Made by a program: the position numbers and the translations under genes
Source: Nitrospinota bacterium
GTDB taxonomy: Bacteria > Nitrospinota_A > UBA7883 > JACRLM01
DNA: 10,272 bases
Direction of reading: 5' to 3'
Assembly (NCBI GenBank): GCA_015231995.1
Contig: JADGAO010000109.1
Coordinates: 1 to 10,272 of the forward strand
Notes under the pieces: generated by a model
What the model was told of the DNA's origin: nothing
What the model saw: the letters and a program-made list of their open reading frames with translations, nothing else
The model's database searches: none
Shown: positions 1 to 4,790 of the stretch, one piece after another
How the letters are laid out: each line of letters begins with the position of its first letter
Numbering within the stretch: the first letter of the stretch is position 1

Positions 1-20
1 CGCTTCGCTCAGAATGACAC
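1..20. repeat. Truncated arm of the dispersed inverted-repeat family
   Basis: The window opens with the inner-to-outer end of a repeat arm, CGCTTCGCTCAGAATGACA. It matches the outer end TCAGAATGACAA seen at 102-113 and 9751-9762. Its other half lies outside the window. A few bases later (from 25) a second member of the family begins, so these elements sit almost back to back. Confidence 0.6.
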
Positions 21-24
21 GTTG

Positions 25-113
25 TTGTCATCCTGAGGGAACCCTGTGACCGAAGGATCAAAGTAGAATGAATTATTCTTTAGATAGATTCTTCGCGTTG
101 TTCAGAATGACAA
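25..113 (-). repeat. MITE/REP-like palindromic element, copy A (89 bp)
   Basis: The outer ends are TTGTCATCCTGAGGGA (25-40) and TCAGAATGACAA (102-113), which are imperfect inverted repeats. Inside each arm is a CGAAGGATC / GATTCTTCG core (51-59 and 87-95). The reverse complement of the whole 89 bp aligns almost base for base with 9673-9762, including the non-palindromic middle GAATCTATCTAAA and ATTCTACTTTGAT. The two are therefore copies of one element in opposite orientation. There is no protein-coding content. A short open frame (68-271) that begins inside it is a by-product of the repeat. The structure fits a non-autonomous, hairpin-forming dispersed repeat; mobility is inferred. Confidence 0.8.
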
Positions 114-143
114 TATTGCGTAATTCAACGATTGAACGCTCGG

Positions 144-216
144 CGGGGTATTCTTCACCCCGTCGTCTTGTTTATCGCAAGCTTATATCAGGAGCCCGGG
201 GTGAAGAACACCCCAG
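144..216. repeat. Pair of inverted hairpin motifs GGGGTRTTCTTCACCCC
   Basis: Positions 144-162 read CGGGGTATTCTTCACCCCG. The reverse complement of 197-216 reads CTGGGGTGTTCTTCACCCCG. Each unit is itself a hairpin (GGGGT/ACCCC stem), and the two units are inverted relative to each other with 34 nt between them. They lie between a full repeat (25-113) and a half repeat (262-305). The function is unknown; they could be the ends of a decayed small element or a second repeat family. Confidence 0.5.
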
Positions 217-236
217 ACAGCAACAAGGATGTTATG

Positions 237-347
237 CAAAGCTCTCTTTGTTATGGTTTTTTCTACTTTGATCCTTCGGTCGCCAAAGCTACCTCAGGAT
301 GACAAAATATGGAAATCGTTTGGTTTCGCAAAGGTCTCTTTGTTAAG
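237..347 (+). repeat. Direct repeat CAAAGSTCTCTTTGTTAWG at 237-255 and 329-347
   Basis: A 19-nt sequence occurs twice in the same orientation with two mismatches, at 237-255 and 329-347. The copies lie either side of the half repeat element at 262-305. Each copy contains a small CAAAG/CTTTG hairpin. They could be traces of a local duplication or of flanking sequence duplicated when an element inserted, but they are long for a target-site duplication. Confidence 0.45.
262..305. repeat. Half copy of the dispersed repeat (single arm)
   Basis: The reverse complement of these 44 bases matches 25-67 over both ends: TTGTCATCCTGAGG on the outside and GACCGAAGGATCAAAGTAGA on the inside, with a divergent 9-10 nt middle. 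The matching second arm expected on the left is absent. It is either a truncated element or, together with 25-67, the terminal inverted repeat of a composite unit of about 281 bp (25-305). Confidence 0.7.
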
Positions 348-360
348 AGGGAGAAAAGCT

Positions 361-408
361 ATGACGCCTCGGATCAATAAGTCTTCTTATAGAAAGAAGG
401 TTGGGTGA
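361..408 (+). CDS. Possible 15-residue leader peptide upstream of mobB
   Basis: An ATG at 361 follows a good Shine-Dalgarno sequence (AGAGGGAG, 346-353, about 7 nt spacing) and opens a frame of 15 codons, MTPRINKSSYRKKVG, ending in TGA at 406-408. The mobB ATG at 419 has no ribosome site at normal spacing, so coupling to this leader could explain its translation. The peptide resembles no known leader, and the frame is short enough to arise by chance. This is an inference from spacing and the ribosome site only. Confidence 0.25.
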   Translation: MTPRINKSSYRKKVG

Positions 409-413
409 CAACC
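399..413 (+). promoter_or_regulatory. Small hairpin between the Shine-Dalgarno-like sequence and the mobB start
   Basis: GGTTG (399-403) can pair with CAACC (409-413) around a GGTGA loop that contains the leader stop codon (406-408). Folding would bring the purine tract AGAAAGAA (391-398) to about 5 nt from the mobB ATG at 419, instead of about 20 nt when unfolded. A five-pair stem is weak and may be chance. Confidence 0.25.
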
Positions 414-418
414 CGGTA

Positions 419-949
419 ATGGAAACAAACTCTCTTTCCGTTTTGATCGTCACCGGGCCGTCCGGCTCCGGCAAAACCACGCTCATCGAGAGGCTTATCC
501 GTGACGTCACAGGGCGCGGCCTGCGTGTGGGAGCCGTAAAGAGAAGCCATCATCGCGTTGACGTCGACACGGCGGGGAAAGACTCTTACAGGTTTCGGGA
601 GGCCGGGGCGAACCCTGTTGCGCTGACCGGCGGAGGGCTTTTCTTTTTCACGGAGAAAACGGACGCGGCGTTTGACCCGGCCATGATCGCCCGCTGGTTC
701 GCTGGGAAGGCGGACATCGTCATCATGGAAGGGTTCAAGAGCGAGCCTTTTCCACGGTTGCAGTTCGCAGACCTTGCCGATATGCCGGAAAAGGATGATA
801 ATCATGTTGTGGGATTCATCACGGCGGAGACGGCGGCCGGTTTCTCCCGCGAGTCCGGCGGCAAACCCGTGTTCCACAGGGACGACGCCGACGGTATCGG
901 GGAATGGCTGGTTGAGACGTTACTCCCCAGGTTAAGGAAGGATATATAA
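419..949 (+). CDS. mobB: Molybdopterin-guanine dinucleotide biosynthesis protein MobB
   Basis: MobB is a GTP-binding adaptor that assists MobA in attaching GMP to molybdopterin, giving the guanine dinucleotide cofactor of DMSO-reductase-family enzymes. The 176-residue protein is full length for the family. It opens with a beta strand and P-loop GPSGSGKT (residues 13-20). This is followed by the family signature VKRSHHRVDVDTAGKDS (40-56) and a Walker B-like stretch ADIVIMEGFK (98-107). I chose ATG 419 because the strand-P-loop then begins at the usual distance. An in-frame TTG at 401 would add six residues but sits directly on the purine-rich AGAAAGAAGG without spacing. The stop codon TAA (947-949) is immediately followed by the tatA start. 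There is no mobA in the window. Family assignment is secure; the exact start is less certain. Confidence 0.93.
   Translation: METNSLSVLIVTGPSGSGKTTLIERLIRDVTGRGLRVGAVKRSHHRVDVDTAGKDSYRFREAGANPVALTGGGLFFFTEKTDAAFDPAMIARWFAGKADIVIMEGFKSEPFPRLQFADLADMPEKDDNHVVGFITAETAAGFSRESGGKPVFHRDDADGIGEWLVETLLPRLRKDI
934..941 (+). promoter_or_regulatory. Ribosome binding site of tatA
   Basis: AAGGAAGG ends 8 nt before the tatA ATG at 950 and lies inside the last codons of mobB. It decides in favour of the ATG at 950 over the in-frame ATG at 959, which would have about 17 nt spacing. Confidence 0.7.
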
Positions 950-1120
950 ATGCTCAGCATGCCAAAGCTCCTGCTTCTGCTAGCGATAGTCGTGGTTGTT
1001 TTCGGGGCTTCCCGGCTGGCCGACATCGGTTCGGGCCTGGGAAGGGGTATAAAAAACTTCCGCGACTCGTTCAAGGATGATGAACCGACCAAAAGCCTGA
1101 AGGATCCCCACGAAGGTTGA
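950..1120 (+). CDS. tatA: Sec-independent (twin-arginine) translocase subunit TatA/TatE
   Basis: TatA oligomerises in the inner membrane to form the translocation element that passes folded proteins recognised by TatBC. This 56-residue protein has the family plan: a single N-terminal hydrophobic helix (about residues 5-18), the hinge FG (18-19), an amphipathic helix with pattern RLADIGSGLGRGIKNF (22-37), and a short acidic/basic tail ending in HEG. It is short, as TatA is usually 60-90 residues, but nothing essential seems missing. Its ATG directly follows the mobB TAA with no gap and has a strong ribosome site inside mobB, so the two should be co-translated. Many bis-MGD enzymes are Tat substrates, so the pairing is functionally sensible. 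No tatB or tatC is seen here. TatA versus TatE cannot be told apart. Confidence 0.88.
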   Translation: MLSMPKLLLLLAIVVVVFGASRLADIGSGLGRGIKNFRDSFKDDEPTKSLKDPHEG

Positions 1121-1146
1121 CCGTCCGGGGGCATTACGCTTCCGGT

Positions 1147-1183
1147 ATTGATCCAGGGCTGTGAGGCTCTGGGGAGGGTCAAT
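1147..1183 (+). terminator. Weak hairpin after tatA
   Basis: ATTGATCC (1147-1154) can pair with GGGTCAAT (1176-1183), including one G-U pair, around a 21-nt loop. It lies between tatA and the lipoprotein frame. No U-tract follows, so it is at best a poor intrinsic terminator or an attenuating structure. Confidence 0.2.
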
Positions 1184-1203
1184 CACAAATAAGGGGGTTC
1201 GTT

Positions 1204-2178
1204 GTGAATAACCAGATTTTTACTGCGCCAAACAGGATAAACGCAAGGCGCCAATTCCCTGCAACCACTCCATCCCTTGATGGGAGAGGAAGGATCGTTC
1301 TTAGGCTTCCTGACAAAGGAGCGGCAAACCCTTCGGCAGACTCAGGGCAGGTGCGTGAGCGGGGGTTTCTTGAACTAAACCCCCCGTCCGGAGTTTACCC
1401 TGAGCGAAGACGAAGGGGCCACCCCTCTTGTCAGGGGGGCAAGCGCACGGCCCTTTTGAAGCGAGCCGTTATTGCGTCTATCTCTTTCATCCTCGCCATT
1501 ACGACTGCGTGCGCCACCGGTCCGGCCAGCGAGTCGTCCGACAGGCGAAGCGGCCTTTCCACACCGTCCCAGCCGATTATGGTTAATGCGGAGGTTTTCA
1601 GAACCGCCGTTATCCTCGATTTTTTCGAAGAGCGTAGCGTGAAGATAGGAGAGGCGTACACATGCCCGCTCACCGGGCTTACGATGACGCCGGGAGAGAT
1701 GGACGACGGGGCTGGCGCGTCGGTGGCCGACCTGTTCCGAAGCTCGCTTGCAAGGCGGGGGTTTGAGGTGAAAAGCCCCGATGACACCCGCAAGGCTGTC
1801 GAAAAACTGATGGCTGGCGGCGGGCGCTACACCGAGAGCCTGGGGATTGCCGTGGGCAGGGAGCTTGAGGCCGACGTGGTCGTATTGGGGATCGTCGTCA
1901 GGCATGTGGAACGGATCGGCGGCAGGTTTTCCGCAGACAGGCCCGCTTCCGTGGCGTTCTCATCGGCAGTGATAAACATGGCCGACGGACGGATGGTCTG
2001 GAAGGCGCGGTTCGACAAGGCTCAGAAAGACCTGCTATCCGACGTGCTCGACATCCGCACGTTCTTCAAAGGCGGCATGACATGGCAAACCGCCGGCCAG
2101 CTTGCCGCAATAGGCGTGGAGGACATGCTCGACCAGGCCGCCATCCGCCCATTCGTGAAATCCGGGCGGGGCGACTGA
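1204..2178 (+). CDS. Putative outer-membrane lipoprotein, CsgG/TolB-N-like fold; start uncertain
   Basis: I do not recognise a named gene. From residue 85 of the long frame there is a textbook lipoprotein signal: KR, a hydrophobic stretch AVIASISFILAI, then TTAC with the modified cysteine at residue 103. The mature part has a strand-rich beginning (RTAVILDFFEE), a CPLTG motif, GAGASVADLFRSSLARRGFEV, an ADVVVLGIVVR strand, an SVAFSSAVINMADGRMVWKARFDK segment split by a short turn, and a C-terminal FFKGGMTW. This order resembles periplasmic lipoproteins related to CsgG, TolB-N or LpoB. From memory it matches an uncharacterised family common in deltaproteobacteria. The full frame from GTG 1204 is given because it has the only good ribosome site (AAGGGGG, 1191-1197). 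A signal peptide cannot work 84 residues in, however. An in-frame TTG at 1456 would place the cysteine at residue 19 and is probably the functional start of the mature product. The extra N-terminal segment is largely encoded by a palindromic repeat (1306-1438). Confidence 0.75.
   Translation: MNNQIFTAPNRINARRQFPATTPSLDGRGRIVLRLPDKGAANPSADSGQVRERGFLELNPPSGVYPERRRRGHPSCQGGKRTALLKRAVIASISFILAITTACATGPASESSDRRSGLSTPSQPIMVNAEVFRTAVILDFFEERSVKIGEAYTCPLTGLTMTPGEMDDGAGASVADLFRSSLARRGFEVKSPDDTRKAVEKLMAGGGRYTESLGIAVGRELEADVVVLGIVVRHVERIGGRFSADRPASVAFSSAVINMADGRMVWKARFDKAQKDLLSDVLDIRTFFKGGMTWQTAGQLAAIGVEDMLDQAAIRPFVKSGRGD
1306..1438. repeat. Long imperfect palindrome inside the lipoprotein 5' region
   Basis: The left arm begins CCTGACAAAGGAGCGGC (1309-1325) and continues through ACCCTTCGGCAGACTCAGGG (1328-1347). 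It is matched in inverse order on the right by CCCTGAGCGAAGACGAAGGGG (1398-1418) and CCCCTCTTGTCAGG (1422-1435). The apex is a perfect GGGGGTTT / AAACCCCC stem (1361-1368 and 1377-1384) with an 8-nt loop. A small CCATC/GATGG hairpin (around 1270-1283) lies just outside. The element leaves the reading frame open but encodes low-quality, Arg/Pro-rich sequence. It looks like an inserted hairpin-forming repeat, distinct in length and sequence from the family at the window ends. Confidence 0.7.
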
Positions 2179-2192
2179 TTTAGAACCGCCCC
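2164..2192. terminator. GC-rich hairpin between convergent genes
   Basis: GGGCGG (2164-2169) can pair with CCGCCC (2186-2191), or GGGGCG (2168-2173) with CGCCCC (2187-2192). The hairpin spans the lipoprotein stop codon and lies just beyond the end of the convergent bactofilin gene. There is no long U-tract on either side, so termination is only suggested by position. Confidence 0.25.
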
Positions 2193-2205
2193 TCCCCCTC
2201 TTCTG

Positions 2206-3603
2206 TCAGGATTCCGCGCCGGGGTTTTTAAGGGCCTTCTGGAACTTGAACAACTGCCTTTTATAATACGGCTCAGAAGGCATCAGCTCGATGGCGCGTT
2301 TTATCAGTTTCACCGCTTCAGCGTTGTTTCCGTTGCGGTAGTTGACTTCGGATAGCGTGTCAAGATACTCCGGTATGTCGTCGAATGTGGTCAGCGATTT
2401 TTCCGACAGCTTCAGCGCCTCGCTGAGGTTGGAGCCTTTCTTGGCGTATATCCAGGCAAGCCGGTTCATCGCCGGGGCGTAATCTTCGGCCTCCTTGAGG
2501 ATGCCCATGCACTCCTGCACGGCCTTGTCGTTTTCCTCCCTTTTGCTGTGGACGACGGCAAGCCCAAGCCTGGCGCGGAAATTGCCCGGCTTTTGCTCCA
2601 GGACTTTCTTGAAAAGGACCTCGGCCTGGTTGAGGTTGCCGGTTTCCGCTTTCTGGAAGGCGGTGTTATTTATCGCCTCTTCCGAATTGGGATTGATCTG
2701 GGCCAGCGCGGCGAAATGCCTGATAGCGTCTTTCTCGCGCCCTGTGCGGTTATACGCCTGCCCCAGCACGGTGCGGATTTCCTCGTTGTTCGGCAGAACT
2801 TTGACAGCCTCTTCAAGAGCCGCTATCGCGCTTTTATAGTCGCTCTTGTCCAGATGTATCCTCGCCAGGGTCATATGAGCCTCTGGGTTCTTCGGGTCTT
2901 TCTCTATATCCTTCTTAAGCCGCGCCACGTCTTGTTCGGAGACCGCGTTAACCACTCCATGCGGGGCTTTTGCCGCAGACTGATCCGTCATTATCTCGCC
3001 GGCCGGTGTGGAAGCGACGGGAGTTTCCACAGGCGCCGAGACCACCGCCGGGGGCTGTGCCGGGGCGGGCGCGTTTTCTTTCCCGCTTAATAACATCCAG
3101 GTTACCGCCGCAACGGCCGCAAGGCCGGCGATAGCGCCTGTGCCCCATTTCACGGCTCCGGCTCCCATCATTGAGGATTGGGAGCTTTCGGCGGAAAGCC
3201 CCATCCCCTCCACCGGCGGCAGGGAAGCGCCCATAGACTGACGGTCGGAGCTTCCGGGGGCATGTTCTTTCCCCTCCCGTTTGGTCATCTCGCAAGCGCC
3301 GTTGAAAAGCGCCCATTCCTCCGTCGTCAACGAAGGTGTTTTCATGTTGCCGGAGAGCTTGCTACTGGAGTGGAGCGATATGCCCTTGATGGCCTCAACG
3401 TCGCCTTTTATATCGCCGAAGTTGTATAGACTGCCGACCTTGACATTGGCCCGCACCTTGCCGGTTTCGCCGATTATGAAAGTGTCGTCGGTGACGACCT
3501 CTCCCTCGAAATCCCCGTCAAAACGCAGTACGCCTTTGAACCTGAGAGACCCTTTGAGAGTAGTGCCTTCGCCGAAATAAGAGTTGATCTTGCCCTGATG
3601 CAT
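2206..3603 (-). CDS. Bactofilin-transmembrane-TPR fusion protein
   Basis: The 465-residue protein has three parts. Residues about 10-105 form a bactofilin (DUF583) beta-helix, with the repeating pattern GSLRFKGVLRFDGDFEGEV, then TDDTFIIGETGKVRANV and GDIKGDVEA. Bactofilins polymerise into cytoskeletal filaments at the cytoplasmic membrane. Residues about 154-173 (WGTGAIAGLAAVAAVTWMLL) are a single membrane span, preceded by a Ser/Met-rich linker and followed by a Pro/Ala/Val-rich stretch (178-200). Residues about 225-455 are a run of tetratricopeptide repeats (for example NPEAHMTLARIHLDKSDYKS at 239-258), usual protein-binding modules. The ATG at 3603 has AAAGGA a few bases upstream. The expected topology is bactofilin inside, TPRs in the periplasm. 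Ordinary bactofilins are 110-200 residues without a TPR region, so this is an uncommon architecture. It is probably monocistronic. Domain calls are strong; function (linking a filament to periplasmic partners) is inference. Confidence 0.88.
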   Translation of the reverse strand: MHQGKINSYFGEGTTLKGSLRFKGVLRFDGDFEGEVVTDDTFIIGETGKVRANVKVGSLYNFGDIKGDVEAIKGISLHSSSKLSGNMKTPSLTTEEWALFNGACEMTKREGKEHAPGSSDRQSMGASLPPVEGMGLSAESSQSSMMGAGAVKWGTGAIAGLAAVAAVTWMLLSGKENAPAPAQPPAVVSAPVETPVASTPAGEIMTDQSAAKAPHGVVNAVSEQDVARLKKDIEKDPKNPEAHMTLARIHLDKSDYKSAIAALEEAVKVLPNNEEIRTVLGQAYNRTGREKDAIRHFAALAQINPNSEEAINNTAFQKAETGNLNQAEVLFKKVLEQKPGNFRARLGLAVVHSKREENDKAVQECMGILKEAEDYAPAMNRLAWIYAKKGSNLSEALKLSEKSLTTFDDIPEYLDTLSEVNYRNGNNAEAVKLIKRAIELMPSEPYYKRQLFKFQKALKNPGAES

Positions 3604-3674
3604 TTTCGTCCTTTCACAGAAGCTTCGCTGTACCCCAAGGCAGATTTGCCCCGCCGTGCGATATGTCCTTGGCG

Positions 3675-3704
3675 ATTATATTAGCGGACCCGTCGTCAAT
3701 TCAA
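3675..3704 (-). promoter_or_regulatory. Sigma70-like promoter of the bactofilin gene
   Basis: Read on the - strand, TTGAAT (3704-3699) is followed after 18 nt by TATAAT (3680-3675), a perfect -10. Transcription would begin near 3668 and give a leader of about 65 nt before the ATG at 3603. It lies just after the end of the DUF420-like gene, so the bactofilin gene can be expressed independently of the cluster upstream. Confidence 0.6.
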
Positions 3705-3723
3705 GCCGGAAACTTAAAAGCCC

Positions 3724-4119
3724 TCACAACCATCCCTTGCTCATGGAAAATATCATCGCCCCCGTGATGAGCGTGGCGGCCCAGACCATGCAATAAGTTA
3801 TCGCGGCCATCATGTGCGCCGTCCGCCTGCCGGTAAGGGCCGTGGCCGGGAGGATAACAAGCAATGGGGGGATCAAATAGATTATCGCCAGATGGATGTT
3901 CAATATCCATGCGGGGGCGTTCTCGCCTATCGCATAGCCCATGTTGACCAGCACAGCCACCACTATAAGCGATATCCATGTCGCCGCCACATGGATGATC
4001 GCCGCTTTCTTGTGCCTTGCGATATCCTTTTTAAGCGCAAAAAACGCGGCCCTGGCCAACAGGGCCACCAGGGCTGGGGCGCCCCCCTCTACAAGATAAA
4101 GGAGCGCGTTGCCTTTCAT
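3724..4119 (-). CDS. DUF420-like four-helix membrane protein
   Basis: This is a 131-residue protein with about four hydrophobic segments (roughly residues 5-28, 40-62, 73-95 and 103-126). Histidines sit at positions 36 (RHKK), 43, 76 (NIHL) and 102 (TAHMM). The size, helix pattern and RHKK-H-H layout resemble DUF420 (YozB) proteins, which are often encoded beside cytochrome oxidase and SCO genes. The histidines could bind haem or copper, but this is not shown. Its ATG overlaps the SCO gene stop by 4 nt (ATGA), indicating translational coupling and a shared role in oxidase assembly or respiration. The DUF420 label is from pattern recognition, so moderately sure; that it is a real integral membrane protein is clear. 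Confidence 0.72.
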   Translation of the reverse strand: MKGNALLYLVEGGAPALVALLARAAFFALKKDIARHKKAAIIHVAATWISLIVVAVLVNMGYAIGENAPAWILNIHLAIIYLIPPLLVILPATALTGRRTAHMMAAITYCMVWAATLITGAMIFSMSKGWL

Positions 4120-4787
4120 TTCTTCCCCAGCGCAGTATCCACCGGAAGCAGGATGTCCTCGCTGGAATACTGCGGCCCGAAGACCTGGGCGGACACGATC
4201 CCGCCCGGTTCCACCACCGTCACCCCGATCGTATGCAGGAACCCTCCGGCGTCGTCGGGTTTGAACACTATTCCAAGCCTGTCCGCGAACGACTTCACCG
4301 TCTCCGCAGAGCCGGTCAGGAATTTCCAGTTGGCGAAATCTTCGGTGAAGTTATGGCCGAACTTCTTCATGACGTCCGGGGTGTCCTTGGCGATGTCGAA
4401 GCTTATGGTGAGTATGCGGAAATCCTTGCCGAACCTTTCCTTGTTTTCTTTCACAACTTTCGACAGGCTCGACGTTATCGCCGGGCAGATGACGGGGCAA
4501 TTGGTGAATACGAACGAGACGACCATCGGCTTGTCGAACCATGTCTTGACGTCGAAGCGGGCGCCGTCCTGATCTGTGAAAACGAAGTTGCCCTCAAGGT
4601 TGTTCCCCACGGCGGCGCTGGCTATGTGAAAAGGCGATTTGGACGGATCGGTGTTGATAAGAGACGAAACATCCTGTTGTTGAGGGATGACGAACCGTTT
4701 GACCACTTCGCGCACGGCGAATATAAGCCCCGTGACCAGGACGACGGAGAGGACGAACTGAAGTTTGCCGCTCATAGGGGTTCCCAT
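4116..4787 (-). CDS. SCO1/SenC family copper chaperone (cytochrome c oxidase assembly)
   Basis: SCO proteins are membrane-anchored thioredoxin-fold proteins that deliver copper to, or reduce, the CuA site of cytochrome c oxidase subunit II. The 223-residue protein has an N-terminal anchor (about residues 9-26), a periplasmic thioredoxin-like domain, the copper-binding CPVIC motif (Cys97, Cys101) after VVSFVFTN, and the distal conserved histidine at 185 (GGFLHTIGV). All three metal ligands are therefore present. The start at 4787 has AGGAT about 5 nt upstream, overlapping the end of gmk. An in-frame ATG at 4775 is the alternative. It lies 3 nt after gmk and overlaps the next gene by 4 nt. A CuA-type oxidase or nitrous oxide reductase is expected elsewhere in the genome. 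Confidence 0.92.
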   Translation of the reverse strand: MGTPMSGKLQFVLSVVLVTGLIFAVREVVKRFVIPQQQDVSSLINTDPSKSPFHIASAAVGNNLEGNFVFTDQDGARFDVKTWFDKPMVVSFVFTNCPVICPAITSSLSKVVKENKERFGKDFRILTISFDIAKDTPDVMKKFGHNFTEDFANWKFLTGSAETVKSFADRLGIVFKPDDAGGFLHTIGVTVVEPGGIVSAQVFGPQYSSEDILLPVDTALGKK

Positions 4788-4790
4788 CGG

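Noticed and set aside
68..271. Open frame on the + strand of 67 codons in the left repeat region
   Set aside because: It starts inside repeat copy A and its first part is the typical translation of that repeat (DRFFALFRMT). It has no ribosome site and no recognisable domain.
25..305. CRISPR array
   Set aside because: Repeat arms are in inverted, unevenly spaced orientation with no regular unique spacers, and there are no cas genes.
25..305. Complete insertion sequence
   Set aside because: No transposase frame lies between the inverted repeats here or in 9500-9762. Only non-autonomous elements can be supported.
305..418. Molybdenum-cofactor riboswitch upstream of mobB
   Set aside because: I could find only a 5-bp hairpin and a short leader frame, with no multi-stem architecture of the known Moco RNA.
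374..877. - strand open frame of 167 codons opposite mobB
   Set aside because: It is antisense to MobB, which carries all family motifs. The product is basic and featureless.
1375..1905. - strand open frame of 176 codons opposite the lipoprotein
   Set aside because: The + strand frame has a signal peptide and a coherent domain; this one is Arg-rich and begins in the palindrome.
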